From positions 473,901 through 537,900 of the forward strand of contig NZ_JAOQJK010000002.1 in NCBI RefSeq assembly GCF_025567045.1: a stretch of DNA of 64,000 bases. Reading direction: 5' to 3'. Position numbers and translations under genes: made by a program. This document shows, piece by piece, positions 25,871-36,900 of the stretch. The stretch's first letter is position 1. Each line of letters begins with the position of its first letter. Source of the DNA: Barnesiella propionica. GTDB taxonomy: Bacteria > Bacteroidota > Bacteroidia > Bacteroidales > Barnesiellaceae. The notes beneath the pieces were generated by a model. The model was not told the origin of the DNA and searched no databases. It worked only from the letters and a program-made list of their open reading frames with translations.

Positions 25871-27757
25871 TCATCTTTGGTTTACCGCACCTTCCATGTA
25901 ATTCACAAACGCCTGATTGACCAGTCTGTTTCCTCCCGGAGTAGGATAATCCCCGGAAAAATACCAGTCGCCAGGATGTCGCGGTATAGCTTTATGTAAT
26001 CCCTCTAATGTTTGATATATTATATCCACCCGGGCTTTCGTCCCGGCCGGTTTCAGCATTTGTGCTATTTTCAAAGAAATTTCTTCCTGTGTAAAAGGCG
26101 CATATAAATCTTTAACATAATTAACAATATCTTCTTTCGGCTTACACTCCTGTGCTTTAGACTTCCGATAAACTTCATTCAATAACGATGCCATATCTTT
26201 CTCCTGCAGTAATTCCACTATAGCCCGGAAAGCGATGAATTCCCCCATACGGGACATGTCAATACCGTAACAATCAGGAAACCGCACCTGAGGAGAAGAT
26301 GATACTATAATTATCTTTTTAGGATGTAATCGGTCCAATATCTTGATAATACTCTGTCTTAATGTCGTTCCTCTTACAATACTATCATCAATGACCACCA
26401 GATTGTCTATTCCCGGCCTTACCGTCCCATAAGTAATATCATATACATGAGCAGCCAGATCATCCCGTGTATCACCTTCAGCAATGAATGTCCGCAATTT
26501 GATGTCCTTTATAGCCACCTTTTCCGACCGCACCTTCATGTTCAAAATCCGTTCCAACTGTTCATCCGTAACAGAATCGCCCAGTTCTTTCAGCATTTTC
26601 TTTTTTTCCTGTACAAGATACTCGTCCAACCCTTCCAGCATACCATAGAAAGCCACCTCGGCCGTATTTGGTATAAAAGAAAATACCGTGTGCTCCAGAT
26701 CATAACCTATGCTTTTCAATATAGCCGGAACTAAAAGACGCCCCAATTCCTTCCGCTCTTTATAAATATCGGCATCACTTCCTCTGGAAAAATAGATACG
26801 CTCGAAAGAACATGCACTATAATTAAGAGGTGATTGTATCTGCGACAATTTTATTTCGCCCTGTTTCGTCACGATAAGGCTTTCACCGGGCTTCAATTCA
26901 TTCACACTCTCTATAGGAACATTCATAGTCGTTTGAATGACAGGACGCTCCGATGCTACGACAACAATTTCCTCATCGGTATAATAAAACGCCGGCCTTA
27001 TTCCTCTCGGATCCCGGTAAGAAAAAGCATCTCCGCTCCCCGTAATACCACAAATCACATATCCGCCGTCCCATATCGAAGAGGGTTTCTTCAGCATCCT
27101 GGCAATATCTATATTGTCTTCTATTTTCTTTGTCAGTTCCACGCTTCGATATCCGTCTGATTTATATTGATCATATAAACGCTGGTTTTCCATATCCAGA
27201 GCATGACCGATCTGTTCCAATATGATAAAGGTATCGGCATAATTACGGGGATGCTGTCCCTCACTGATTATATTGTTAAAAATTTCATCAACATTAGTCA
27301 TATTGAAATTTCCGCACAACAATAAATTACGGGAACGCCAGTTATTTCTGCGAAGAAACGGGTGTACATAAGAAAGACCGGATTTTCCGGTCGTACTGTA
27401 TCTCAAATGTCCCATATATACTTCTCCGGCAAACGGCAGAAATCTTGCTATCCATTCACAATCTTCTTCTGCATGAAGAACATTCTCTATCTGTTTTTTT
27501 ACATTACCGAATATCTCCTGTATGGCACCGGTTCCTATGGCTCTTTCCCTATAAATATATTCCCCGGCCGGTTCTGCATTCAATTTTACGCAAGCAAGTC
27601 CCGCTCCCTCCTGCCCCCGATTATGCTGCTTTTCCATTAAAAGATAAAGTTTATTTAAACCGTACAGGCAAGAACCGTACTTCTCCTGATAATACGAAAG
27701 CGGTTTTAACAACCTTATCATTGCGATACCACATTCGTGCTTAAGAATCTCTGTCAT
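25871..27757 (-). CDS. PurF-type amidophosphoribosyltransferase, long Bacteroidetes form
   Basis: 628 residues, well above the roughly 470-505 of classical PurF. The N-terminal glutaminase shows Cys9 in HECGIAMI after a short propeptide, then the class II amidotransferase features (NRGQEGAGLA, GHLRYSTTG). The phosphoribosyltransferase half carries the PRPP loop VVIDDSIVRGTTLR. An extra C-terminal 100 or so residues follow. Either it is the first enzyme of purine synthesis or a paralogue of it; Bacteroidetes genomes often carry more than one PurF-like gene. I give no symbol for that reason. It is monocistronic, with its own -7 box and terminator. Confidence 0.85.
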   Translation of the reverse strand: MTEILKHECGIAMIRLLKPLSYYQEKYGSCLYGLNKLYLLMEKQHNRGQEGAGLACVKLNAEPAGEYIYRERAIGTGAIQEIFGNVKKQIENVLHAEEDCEWIARFLPFAGEVYMGHLRYSTTGKSGLSYVHPFLRRNNWRSRNLLLCGNFNMTNVDEIFNNIISEGQHPRNYADTFIILEQIGHALDMENQRLYDQYKSDGYRSVELTKKIEDNIDIARMLKKPSSIWDGGYVICGITGSGDAFSYRDPRGIRPAFYYTDEEIVVVASERPVIQTTMNVPIESVNELKPGESLIVTKQGEIKLSQIQSPLNYSACSFERIYFSRGSDADIYKERKELGRLLVPAILKSIGYDLEHTVFSFIPNTAEVAFYGMLEGLDEYLVQEKKKMLKELGDSVTDEQLERILNMKVRSEKVAIKDIKLRTFIAEGDTRDDLAAHVYDITYGTVRPGIDNLVVIDDSIVRGTTLRQSIIKILDRLHPKKIIIVSSSPQVRFPDCYGIDMSRMGEFIAFRAIVELLQEKDMASLLNEVYRKSKAQECKPKEDIVNYVKDLYAPFTQEEISLKIAQMLKPAGTKARVDIIYQTLEGLHKAIPRHPGDWYFSGDYPTPGGNRLVNQAFVNYMEGAVNQR

Positions 27758-27786
27758 ACGCTGGGTTTTTATAATCTTAAAACTCT

Positions 27787-27795
27787 ACAAAAATA
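27787..27795 (-). promoter_or_regulatory. PurF-like gene -7 box, TATTTTTGT
   Basis: Reverse-strand match to TAnnTTTG, 30 bases ahead of the ATG. No clear TTG is seen at -33. Confidence 0.5.
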
Positions 27796-28086
27796 ACGGA
27801 TATTTTTATATCATAATTCATAATGTTTTTCTTTTTTCTTTGCTATACAAAGTTTAGAAAACTCAACTGCAGAAATCGTTTATACATACAACAGCTCTCT
27901 TTACATATATTCACTTTATCTGATGCAGAATTTCATATATGTTCACAGCATTAAAAGCTCCCTTTTATAAAAGGCACTTCACAAAGATATATTAATAAAC
28001 ACCTAATAACCATTCATTCGTATCAATATAAATTTATACAAAAGACGTATGCATTCTCATTATCTATATATACTATAAAATACCAA
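27796..28086. other. AT-rich intergenic stretch
   Basis: Between the PurF-like promoter and the glnN terminator I see no coding frame, RNA structure or repeat that I can support. Confidence 0.6.
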
Positions 28087-28122
28087 AGCGTAACGAAATC
28101 AGTTGAATTTATTCGTTACGCT
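28087..28122 (-). terminator. glnN terminator
   Basis: An 11-bp perfect stem (arms 28087-28097, 28112-28122), followed on the reverse strand by TTTGGTATTTT, 30 bases after the glnN stop. Confidence 0.75.
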
Positions 28123-28152
28123 CTTGTCCTTCCACTTTCTTATTTATATACT

Positions 28153-30342
28153 TTATCTGATAAACAACAATTCCCGGTATTTTGGTAATGGCCACATTTC
28201 ATTATCAACCATCAATTCCAGTTTGTCGATATGATACCTTATTTCGTCCATTAAAGGAGCGACTGTATCATGATAGGCTATAGCTTTTTCGCGTTCCGAT
28301 TCTATCTTATTGGCAACTTTACGGGCATCCACCATTTTTTGAACCTTTTCTTTTATCGCAATTAGATGTTTGGCTATTTTTTCTATTACTTCCATATCCT
28401 GATTTGCGATAATTTCACTCTTCTCGGCCGGAAACAAACTTTTAATTTTAAATACATTGTCCAGCAAAAGGGATTGATAACGGGTAGCAACAGGAACAAT
28501 ATGATTAATAGCCAGGTCACCCAGTACCCGGGCCTCTATTTGTATCTTTTTCGTATATATTTCCCATTTTACCTCATTACGGGCTTCCAGTTCCAAACGG
28601 GTAAAGACATTCACATCGGCAAACATTTTCACACTGTCGTCACTCAGATAACGGTCAAAAATCAAAGGAACGCTCGTCTCACAATCAAGACCTCTTTTTG
28701 CAGCTTCTTCTTTCCATTCTTCACTATAGCCGTTCCCGTCGAAGCAAATATTTTTAGAACCATTGATCAGGTCCTTCAGTACCATTAGAATAGCATCAAC
28801 CTGCTTATGTCCTGACTTGATTCTATCGTCCACTTCTTTTTTAAAATCCTGTAACTGGCTGGCTACTGCAGCGTTCAATGCGATCATAGCCGATGCACAA
28901 TTAGCAGAAGAACCTACAGCCCTGAATTCAAAGCGATTTCCGGTAAACGCAAATGGAGATGTGCGATTGCGGTCCGTATTATCTATCAAAATTTCCGGTA
29001 TCTGTGCTACATCGAGCTTGAGACCGAGTTTACCTGCCATATTCAGTGCATCTTCGGAAAAGCTCTCAGCCAGTTTACTTAATATCTCGCTTATCTGTTT
29101 TCCCATAAAAATAGATATAATGGCGGGAGGAGCTTCATTCGCTCCCAAACGATGAGCATTCGTAGCCGAAGAGATGCTGGCTTTTAATAAACCGTTATGT
29201 TTATGGACGGCTGCCATGACATTAACGACAAAAGTAATGAACTGAAGATTCTCCTCCGGAGTTTTTCCCGGTGCAAATAACAAAACACCTGTATCCGTAC
29301 CTAAAGACCAGTTATTATGCTTTCCCGAACCGTTCACTCCTTTAAACGGTTTTTCATGCAATAATACCCGGAAGTTATGACGACGTGCTACTTCTTTCAT
29401 AACAGACATTAACAACAAATTATGATCATTCGCCAGATTCGCTTCTTCAAAAATCGGCGCCAGCTCGAATTGATTAGGTGCAACTTCGTTATGTCTAGTT
29501 TTAGCCGGGATTCCCAATTTATGGCATTCGATTTCAAGATCACGCATAAAAGCTTCCACACGGGAAGGAATTGCCCCGAAATAATGGTCCTCCAACTGCT
29601 GGTTCTTCGCACTGTCGTGTCCCATAAGCGTACGTCCGGTCAATAACAAATCAGGACGGGCTGCATATAATGATTCATCTACCAAAAAATATTCTTGTTC
29701 CCAGCCCAGATAAGCGAACACCTTTTTTACATCAGGATCAAAATATCTGCAAACTGCAGCCGCGGCCTTGCCTACGCTGTTCAGTGCTTTCAGTAAAGGA
29801 GTTTTATAATCGAGCGACTCTCCTGTATAAGATATAAATATTGTAGGTATACATAATGTCTTATCCACAATAAAAGCAGGGGAAGAAATATCCCAAGCCG
29901 AATATCCTCTGGCTTCAAAAGTATTGCGTATACCCCCATTCGGAAAACTGGATGCATCAGGTTCCTGCTGGATGAGCAATTTTCCGCTAAAGGTTTCCAC
30001 AATTCCTCCCTTTCCATCGTGTTCAATAAAGGTATCATGTTTCTCAGCCGTACCATCGGTCAACGGATGAAACCAATGAGTATAATGAGTCGCTCCCATT
30101 TCCAACGCCCATTTTTTCATTCCGGCAGCTACGCTGTCTGCCAGATCCCGACTTAAAGGCGTGCCGTTATCGATAGCATTTACAAGAGCGTCATACGTTT
30201 TCTTAGGTAGATATTTAAACATTTTCTCCCGGTTGAAAACATTCCTGCTATAATATTCGGACGGCCTTTCCAGAGGTTCATCCACAATTACAGCTTTCCG
30301 GTTGTAAGCCTCTTTTACAGCTTTAAATCTCAAAGTTGACAT
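28153..30342 (-). CDS. glnN: Glutamine synthetase type III
   Basis: 729 residues, the size of GSIII and far longer than GSI. Family motifs include EVAPNQFELAPIFEEANLA, LHEKPFKGVNGSGKHNNWSLGT (the ATP/glutamate region), NAHRLGANEAPPAI and the long C-terminal extension. It makes glutamine from glutamate and ammonia with ATP, the main ammonia-assimilation step in many Bacteroidales. It lies 86 bp downstream of dapL on the same strand, which would join glutamine and lysine synthesis in one transcript if no promoter lies in the gap. Two copies of TTGTTAATT sit in that gap, a possible regulator site. Confidence 0.96.
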   Translation of the reverse strand: MSTLRFKAVKEAYNRKAVIVDEPLERPSEYYSRNVFNREKMFKYLPKKTYDALVNAIDNGTPLSRDLADSVAAGMKKWALEMGATHYTHWFHPLTDGTAEKHDTFIEHDGKGGIVETFSGKLLIQQEPDASSFPNGGIRNTFEARGYSAWDISSPAFIVDKTLCIPTIFISYTGESLDYKTPLLKALNSVGKAAAAVCRYFDPDVKKVFAYLGWEQEYFLVDESLYAARPDLLLTGRTLMGHDSAKNQQLEDHYFGAIPSRVEAFMRDLEIECHKLGIPAKTRHNEVAPNQFELAPIFEEANLANDHNLLLMSVMKEVARRHNFRVLLHEKPFKGVNGSGKHNNWSLGTDTGVLLFAPGKTPEENLQFITFVVNVMAAVHKHNGLLKASISSATNAHRLGANEAPPAIISIFMGKQISEILSKLAESFSEDALNMAGKLGLKLDVAQIPEILIDNTDRNRTSPFAFTGNRFEFRAVGSSANCASAMIALNAAVASQLQDFKKEVDDRIKSGHKQVDAILMVLKDLINGSKNICFDGNGYSEEWKEEAAKRGLDCETSVPLIFDRYLSDDSVKMFADVNVFTRLELEARNEVKWEIYTKKIQIEARVLGDLAINHIVPVATRYQSLLLDNVFKIKSLFPAEKSEIIANQDMEVIEKIAKHLIAIKEKVQKMVDARKVANKIESEREKAIAYHDTVAPLMDEIRYHIDKLELMVDNEMWPLPKYRELLFIR

Positions 30343-30428
30343 AATACCTAATAATTAGTTGTTAATTGTATGTTGTTAATTATCTTCTTTTATCATTTTA
30401 AAATTCGGGACCCAAGCCAGACAGATTC

Positions 30429-31661
30429 TCATATCATCCAATCCTTAAAACGCTCTACTGCTTCTAACGAATCTTCATATTTTCCGAAGGCTGTCAATCT
30501 CAAATATCCTTCTCCCGAGGGGCCGAAACCAACTCCCGGAGTACCTACAATGTGACGTTCAAAAAGTAGTCTGTCAAAAAACTTCCACGAAGATAATCCA
30601 TCGGGCGATTTTATCCAAATATATGGTGCATTAACACCTCCAAATACTTCCAGACCTATCTCCCGAAGATTTTCGGTTAGCACACGGGCATTTCTCATAT
30701 AATATTTTATCATATTGCGAACCTGTATTTTACCTATCGGAGAATAAACCGATTCGGCAGCTCGTTGCACCATATAAGCCGTCCCGTTGAACTTTGTACA
30801 CTGCCGGCGATTCCATAGATGATTAAGTGAAACAAGCTCACCCTTTAAACTCCGGCACTTCAGCTCTTCGGGAATAACCGTAAAACCACATCTTAATCCG
30901 GTAAAACCCGCTGTTTTAGAGAAACTGCGAAATTCTATTGCGATTTCTTTCGCACCTTTTATTTCATATATGCTATGAGGTACATCATCATCGGAAATAT
31001 AAGCCTCATATGCTGCATCGAACAAAATAAGGATTTCATTTTCCAATGCATAATTCACCCATTTTTTCAGTTCTTTACGGGATAACGCCATACCCGTGGG
31101 ATTATTCGGATAGCATAAATATATCACATCAGGTCTTTCTTCCGGTAATTCGGGAACAAACCGATTCTCGGCGGTGCAAGGTATATAAATGATATTGCTC
31201 CAATGTCCCGTAGAAGAAAAAGAACCTGCCCTTCCTCCCATTATATTCGTATCAATATAAACCGGATATACAGGATCGGTCACAGCAATACGGTTGTCCC
31301 GACTCAAAATATCTCCTATATTTCCTATATCACTTTTAGCTCCGTCACTAATAAATATTTCACCCGGATCTAAAATAACCCCTCTGGGTTCATAGTCATT
31401 TTTAACAATTGTCTCCCTGAGAAAATTATATCCCTGTTCAGGTCCGTAGCCCCGAAACGTTGATATATCTGCCATTTCATCCACAGACGTATGTAACGCT
31501 GATATAACTGATGTAGGCAACGGCAGAGACACATCCCCTACACCGAGTCTGATAATTTTCGATCCGGGATGAAGAAGATTAAAAGCATTCACCTTTTTCG
31601 CGATATCCGAAAAAAGGTAATCCTCCGATAAATTCAAAAAGTTCTCATTAATTAATGCCAT
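30429..31661 (-). CDS. dapL: LL-diaminopimelate aminotransferase
   Basis: 410 residues, fold type I aminotransferase. The PLP lysine is in SFSKTAGFTGLRCGF, with LCYPNNPTGMALS, LILFDAAYEAYIS and the C-terminal GVGFGPSGEGYLRLTAFG. Signature residues match DapL rather than a general aspartate aminotransferase. It converts tetrahydrodipicolinate directly to LL-diaminopimelate, bypassing the succinylase or acetylase steps. The adjacent dapF (11 bp upstream) turns that product into meso-diaminopimelate, which supports the call strongly. Confidence 0.96.
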   Translation of the reverse strand: MALINENFLNLSEDYLFSDIAKKVNAFNLLHPGSKIIRLGVGDVSLPLPTSVISALHTSVDEMADISTFRGYGPEQGYNFLRETIVKNDYEPRGVILDPGEIFISDGAKSDIGNIGDILSRDNRIAVTDPVYPVYIDTNIMGGRAGSFSSTGHWSNIIYIPCTAENRFVPELPEERPDVIYLCYPNNPTGMALSRKELKKWVNYALENEILILFDAAYEAYISDDDVPHSIYEIKGAKEIAIEFRSFSKTAGFTGLRCGFTVIPEELKCRSLKGELVSLNHLWNRRQCTKFNGTAYMVQRAAESVYSPIGKIQVRNMIKYYMRNARVLTENLREIGLEVFGGVNAPYIWIKSPDGLSSWKFFDRLLFERHIVGTPGVGFGPSGEGYLRLTAFGKYEDSLEAVERFKDWMI

Positions 31662-31672
31662 TCGTTTCCTCT

Positions 31673-32509
31673 TTATTCTAAATAATACTCGCCTTCAAAT
31701 ACAGTTACAGCATCTCCCGTCATATAAACATGATTATTATCGTCGTTCCATTCCACTTCAAGATCTCCGCCCGATAATTTTAAAACGGCTTTTCTATCCG
31801 TATAGCCGTTCATAACAGCGGCGACAAGACTGGCACACGCTCCCGTACCACATGCTAATGTTTCTCCGCTCCCTCTTTCCCAAACTCTCATACGCAAACA
31901 ATCCCGAGCGATAACTTTCACAAACTCGACATTTGTCCGCTCCGGAAACAATGGATGATGTTCCAGCACATTTCCTAACTTATGCAGATCATATCGTTCC
32001 AAATCATCCAAGAATATTACGGCATGTGGATTTCCCATAGATATACAAGACATTTTAACAAGCATTCCTTCTATATTTACCGGTTCTGACAAAACTGTTT
32101 TAGCGGAATATCTTACCGGAATATTTTCCGGTGAAAACACAGGAACTCCCATATCGACTCTTACACGTTCTACATGATTATCTTTTACATATAATGTCAA
32201 ATATTTTATTCCAGCCTTTGTTTCCAGAGAAATATAAGTTTTGTCGGTAAGCCCTTTGTCATATACATATTTGCCTATACAACGGGATGCATTCCCGCAC
32301 ATTTCTGCCTCGGAGCCATCAGCATTAAATATCCTCATACGAAAATCACACCCTTCAGACGGCAATATGACAACAAGCCCATCCGATCCTACTCCAAAAT
32401 GACGATTACTTATTTTTTTTGCCAGCTCCTCCGGACACTCCGGAACAAACTCCAGTCCATTTATATAGACATAATCATTACCTGCACCCTGCATTTTAGT
32501 GAACTTCAT
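31673..32509 (-). CDS. dapF: Diaminopimelate epimerase
   Basis: 278 residues with both active-site Cys: the first in EMCGNASRC and the second in ACGTGACAS, plus the start signature KMQGAGNDYVYING. It interconverts LL- and meso-diaminopimelate for lysine and peptidoglycan. The frame is open 25 codons further upstream, but a perfect -7 box (32571-32579, reverse strand) would start transcription close to or inside that extension, and the family starts at MKFTKMQGAGND, so the ATG at 32509 is used. First gene of a dapF-dapL-glnN run. Confidence 0.96.
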   Translation of the reverse strand: MKFTKMQGAGNDYVYINGLEFVPECPEELAKKISNRHFGVGSDGLVVILPSEGCDFRMRIFNADGSEAEMCGNASRCIGKYVYDKGLTDKTYISLETKAGIKYLTLYVKDNHVERVRVDMGVPVFSPENIPVRYSAKTVLSEPVNIEGMLVKMSCISMGNPHAVIFLDDLERYDLHKLGNVLEHHPLFPERTNVEFVKVIARDCLRMRVWERGSGETLACGTGACASLVAAVMNGYTDRKAVLKLSGGDLEVEWNDDNNHVYMTGDAVTVFEGEYYLE

Positions 32510-32570
32510 AATAAAATATCTTTTTGCTCTTCTTAATTTCAATAAAGCGTCTTTTTGTTTTATTTTTACC

Positions 32571-32579
32571 GCAAATATA
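32571..32579 (-). promoter_or_regulatory. dapF -7 box, TATATTTGC
   Basis: Perfect reverse-strand TAnnTTTGC, 61 bases before the chosen dapF ATG. It supports the shorter start. Confidence 0.65.
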
Positions 32580-32761
32580 AACAATACGATATTTATTAAA
32601 ACTGTTTTCTTGTTTAATTAATCTATAAAATTATATTTTTATATAAATAAAAAACAATTCAGATACAGTATATATATGCACAGTACATGCAGAACCTTTC
32701 ATGAAAAACTTTTTTTGAAAAGATTATCGTACAATATGAGGTAATAAGGTATATTTTTTAT

Positions 32762-32770
32762 TAACTTTGC
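32762..32770 (+). promoter_or_regulatory. carA -7 box, TAACTTTGC
   Basis: Perfect TAnnTTTGC directly abutting the upstream ATG at 32771. That ATG would lie before the transcription start, so translation must begin later, at 32840. Confidence 0.65.
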
Positions 32771-32839
32771 ATGGTTTTTACGATAGAAACCACCCAAATA
32801 GTCAATTTTACAAACTCACAACATATAATTCTATCGTAT

Positions 32840-33910
32840 ATGCAAAGAATCAAAAAGGCTTCTTTAATTCTGGACGATGGTACCGTATTGCTCGGAAAAT
32901 CTTTCGGCTATGAAAAATCAGTAGCGGGAGAAGTTGTTTTCAACACTGCCATGATGGGCTATCCGGAAAGCCTCACCGACCCTTCCTATTCAGGACAATT
33001 ACTCGTAACAACCTATCCCATTATCGGGAATTACGGTGTGCCTCCCCGACAAGAAAAAGAGTCGTTATCAAACTTTTACGAATCGGAAAAGATACATGCC
33101 GAAGCCATTATCGTTTCCGATTATTCTTTTGAATACAGTCACTGGAACGCAGACCGCAGTCTGGCTGACTGGCTGAAAGAAGAAAAAATAGTGGGTATAT
33201 ACGATATCGACACCCGGGAACTTACCAAAATTTTACGGGAACATGGTTCCATGAAAGGAAAAATAACTATCGAAGACGGAGAAGATATTGATTTTGTAGA
33301 TCCTAATCTTATTAACCTGGTAGAGAAAGTAAGCTGTAAAGAAGTAATCCGGTACGGAAACGGCAAGAAACAAGTGGTATTGGTAGATTGCGGAGTCAAG
33401 CACAATATCATCCGATGCCTGTTAAAACATGATACGACAGTCATACGCGTTCCTTGGGATTACAATTTCAATACGCTGGAATATGACGGTTTATTTATAT
33501 CCAATGGTCCCGGCAATCCAGACATGTGTACCGTCACAGTCAATCATATACGCGAAACTATGAACGGAAACAAACCCATATTCGGAATATGTATGGGTAA
33601 TCAACTTCTGGCTAAAGCAGGAGGAGCAAAAACCTATAAGCTTAAATACGGACATCGAAGCCATAACCAGCCTGTACGCCAAGTCGGAACGAACCGTTGT
33701 TTTATTACCTCTCAGAATCATGGATATGCTGTAGATAACAGCACATTAGGAACAGACTGGGAGCCTCTATTCATTAACATGAACGATGGTACTAACGAAG
33801 GGATACGGCATAAAACCAAACCTTATTTTTCCGCACAATTTCATCCGGAAGCCGCCAGCGGACCTACGGATACGGAATTTTTGTTCGAAGATTTTATCAA
33901 ATTACTATAA
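32840..33910 (+). CDS. carA: Carbamoyl-phosphate synthase, small subunit
   Basis: 356 residues. The N-terminal domain has LDDGTVLLGKSFG and NTAMMGYPESLTDPSY. The C-terminal class I glutaminase has the nucleophile in GICMGNQLLA and the His-Glu pair in FSAQFHPEA. It supplies ammonia from glutamine to CarB. The start is set at ATG 32840 (RIKKASLILDDG) because a perfect -7 box lies directly before the upstream ATG at 32771. It is followed 21 bp later by carB. The product feeds pyrimidine and arginine synthesis. Confidence 0.97.
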   Translation: MQRIKKASLILDDGTVLLGKSFGYEKSVAGEVVFNTAMMGYPESLTDPSYSGQLLVTTYPIIGNYGVPPRQEKESLSNFYESEKIHAEAIIVSDYSFEYSHWNADRSLADWLKEEKIVGIYDIDTRELTKILREHGSMKGKITIEDGEDIDFVDPNLINLVEKVSCKEVIRYGNGKKQVVLVDCGVKHNIIRCLLKHDTTVIRVPWDYNFNTLEYDGLFISNGPGNPDMCTVTVNHIRETMNGNKPIFGICMGNQLLAKAGGAKTYKLKYGHRSHNQPVRQVGTNRCFITSQNHGYAVDNSTLGTDWEPLFINMNDGTNEGIRHKTKPYFSAQFHPEAASGPTDTEFLFEDFIKLL

Positions 33911-33931
33911 ACCGTAAAATATAAGTAAGAA

Positions 33932-36900
33932 ATGAATCAGTCAGACAAAACAATAAAAAAAGTATTATTGTTAGGCTCCGGTGCTCTAAAAATCGGAGAA
34001 GCCGGTGAATTTGATTACTCCGGTTCCCAAGCTCTTAAAGCTCTTAAAGAAGAGGGCATCTTTACGGTTTTAATCAATCCGAATATCGCTACGGTACAAA
34101 CATCGGAAGGCGTTGCGGACAAAATATACTTTCTGCCTGTTACTCCATATTTTGTAGAACGTGTTATACAGAAAGAAAAACCGGACGGAATTTTACTGGC
34201 TTTCGGTGGACAAACCGCACTGAATTGCGGTGTAAGTCTCTACCAGTCCGGAATCTTAGAAAAATATAACCTAAAAGTACTCGGAACTCCGGTACAAGCC
34301 ATTATGGACACTGAAGACCGGGAACTATTCGTTAAAAAACTGGACGAGATAGATGTTAAAACCATTAAAAGTGTAGCGGTAAATTCTATTCCCGACGCTA
34401 AAAAAGCAGCAGCCGAACTGGGTTATCCTATCATTATCCGGGCAGCTTATGCATTAGGGGGATTAGGCAGCGGATTCTGTGATAACGAAGAAGAACTGGT
34501 CACAATGGCCGAGAAAGCATTATCTTTCTCCCCCCAGATACTGGTAGAAAAATCATTAAAGGGTTGGAAAGAAATCGAGTACGAAGTCGTAAGAGACCGT
34601 TTCGACAATTGTATTACCGTATGTAATATGGAGAACTTTGACCCTCTCGGTATCCATACCGGAGAAAGTATTGTCGTAGCACCTTCCCAGACTTTGACCA
34701 ACAGCGAATATCATAAATTGCGCGAGCTCGCAATACGAATTATCCGCCACATCGGTATCATAGGAGAATGTAACGTACAATACGCTTTTGATCCCAAATC
34801 GGAAGATTACCGGGTTATAGAAGTAAATGCACGATTAAGCCGTTCCTCCGCTCTTGCTTCCAAAGCAACAGGATATCCTCTTGCTTTCGTAGCGGCTAAG
34901 CTGGGATTGGGATATGGGCTGTTCGACCTTAAGAATTCCGTAACGAAAGATACATCCGCATTTTTCGAACCGGCACTTGACTATATTGTTTGTAAAATAC
35001 CTCGCTGGGATCTGGGTAAATTCCAAGGTGTAGACCGCGAATTGGGTTCAAGCATGAAATCCGTAGGGGAAGTAATGGCAATAGGCCGGACTTTTGAAGA
35101 GGCAATCCAGAAAGGCCTCCGCATGATAGGGCAAGGCATGCACGGATTCGTAGCCAACAAAGAACTCGTGATAAACGACATAGATAAAGCACTAAGGGAA
35201 CCGACCGACAAGCGCATTTTCGTAATTTCCAAAGCGTTCAGAAAAGGATATACGGTAGACCAGATCCATGAACTTACAAAAATCGACAAGTGGTTCCTGC
35301 AACGGTTACATAATATCATCGTTACTGTCAATCAACTGGAAGAATACTCCGATCTGGATAAAATTCCGTCGGACTTGTTGATTCAGGCCAAGAAACAGGG
35401 ATTCTCGGATTTTCAGATAGCACGTTCGGTTCTCAAAGAAAGAATGGATAATGATACGGAAAACTCCATACTTAAATTACGAAATATACGCAAAAAATAC
35501 GGCATTGTTCCCTGTGTAAAACAGATAGATACTTTGGCGGCCGAATATCCGGCTCAAACCAATTACCTGTATCTTACATATAACGGTAAATCCAATGACG
35601 TAAAATATCTGGGAGACCGCCGTTCCGTCGTCGTATTAGGTTCCGGCGCCTACCGGATAGGAAGTTCGGTAGAATTCGACTGGTGTAGCGTAAACGCCCT
35701 GAATACCATACGGAAAGAAGGCTGGCGTTCGGTCATGATTAACTATAACCCCGAAACCGTTTCTACCGATTATGACATGTGCGACCGACTTTACTTCGAC
35801 GAACTTACGTTCGAAAGAGTAATGGACATACTGGAACTGGAAAACCCGCACGGAGTTATATTATCTACCGGAGGGCAAATACCTAATAACCTGGCGACAC
35901 GCCTAGACGAACAAAAAGTAAGTATTCTGGGAACTACCGCGACAAGTATCGACAATGCAGAAGACAGACATAAATTCTCATCCATGCTGGACCGGCTGGG
36001 TATCGATCAGCCGCGCTGGAGAGAACTGACTTCTTTATCGGATATATATGAGTTTGTCGAAGAAGTAGGATATCCTGTCTTAGTAAGACCTTCGTATGTT
36101 CTATCGGGAGCCGCCATGAACGTATGTTCCAATAACACGGAACTGGAACAATTCCTGCAACTGGCAGCGAATGTGTCAAAAAAACATCCTGTAGTAGTTA
36201 GCGAGTTTATCCAGAATGCCAAAGAAATAGAAATGGATGCAGTCGCCAAAGACGGGGAAGTGTTATTATATGCCATATCGGAACATATCGAATTCGCCGG
36301 AGTCCATTCAGGAGATGCTACTATCCAATTCCCCCCGCAAAAACTTTATGTCGAAACTATGCGTAGGATAAAGAAGGTGGCCGGACAGATAGCCCAAGAG
36401 CTTAATATTTCCGGTCCGTTCAACATACAATTTCTGGCAAAAAACAACGATATAAAGGTTATCGAATGTAATCTCCGAGCATCCAGAAGTTTCCCGTTCG
36501 TTTCCAAAGTTTTAAAAATTAACTTTATAGAGCTGGCAACTAAAGTCATGATGGGATTGCCGGTGGAAAAACCGCATAAGAATGAGTTCGACCTTGACTA
36601 TGTAGGTATTAAAGCGTCTCAATTCTCATTCTCCCGCCTGCAAAAAGCAGACCCCGTATTAGGTGTCGATATGGCTTCTACCGGAGAAGTCGGTTGTTTG
36701 GGTTATGATACTTACGAGGCCATTCTGAAAGCTATGTTATCGGTAGGTTATAAAATACCGGAAAAAAATATACTTCTTTCGACAGGTACGGCAAAACAAA
36801 AAGCCGATATGTTGGATGCTGCCATGATGTTGCATAAAAAAGGCTACAATCTCTTTGCTACAGGCGGTACTCACCAATTCCTCAACGATAACGGAATACC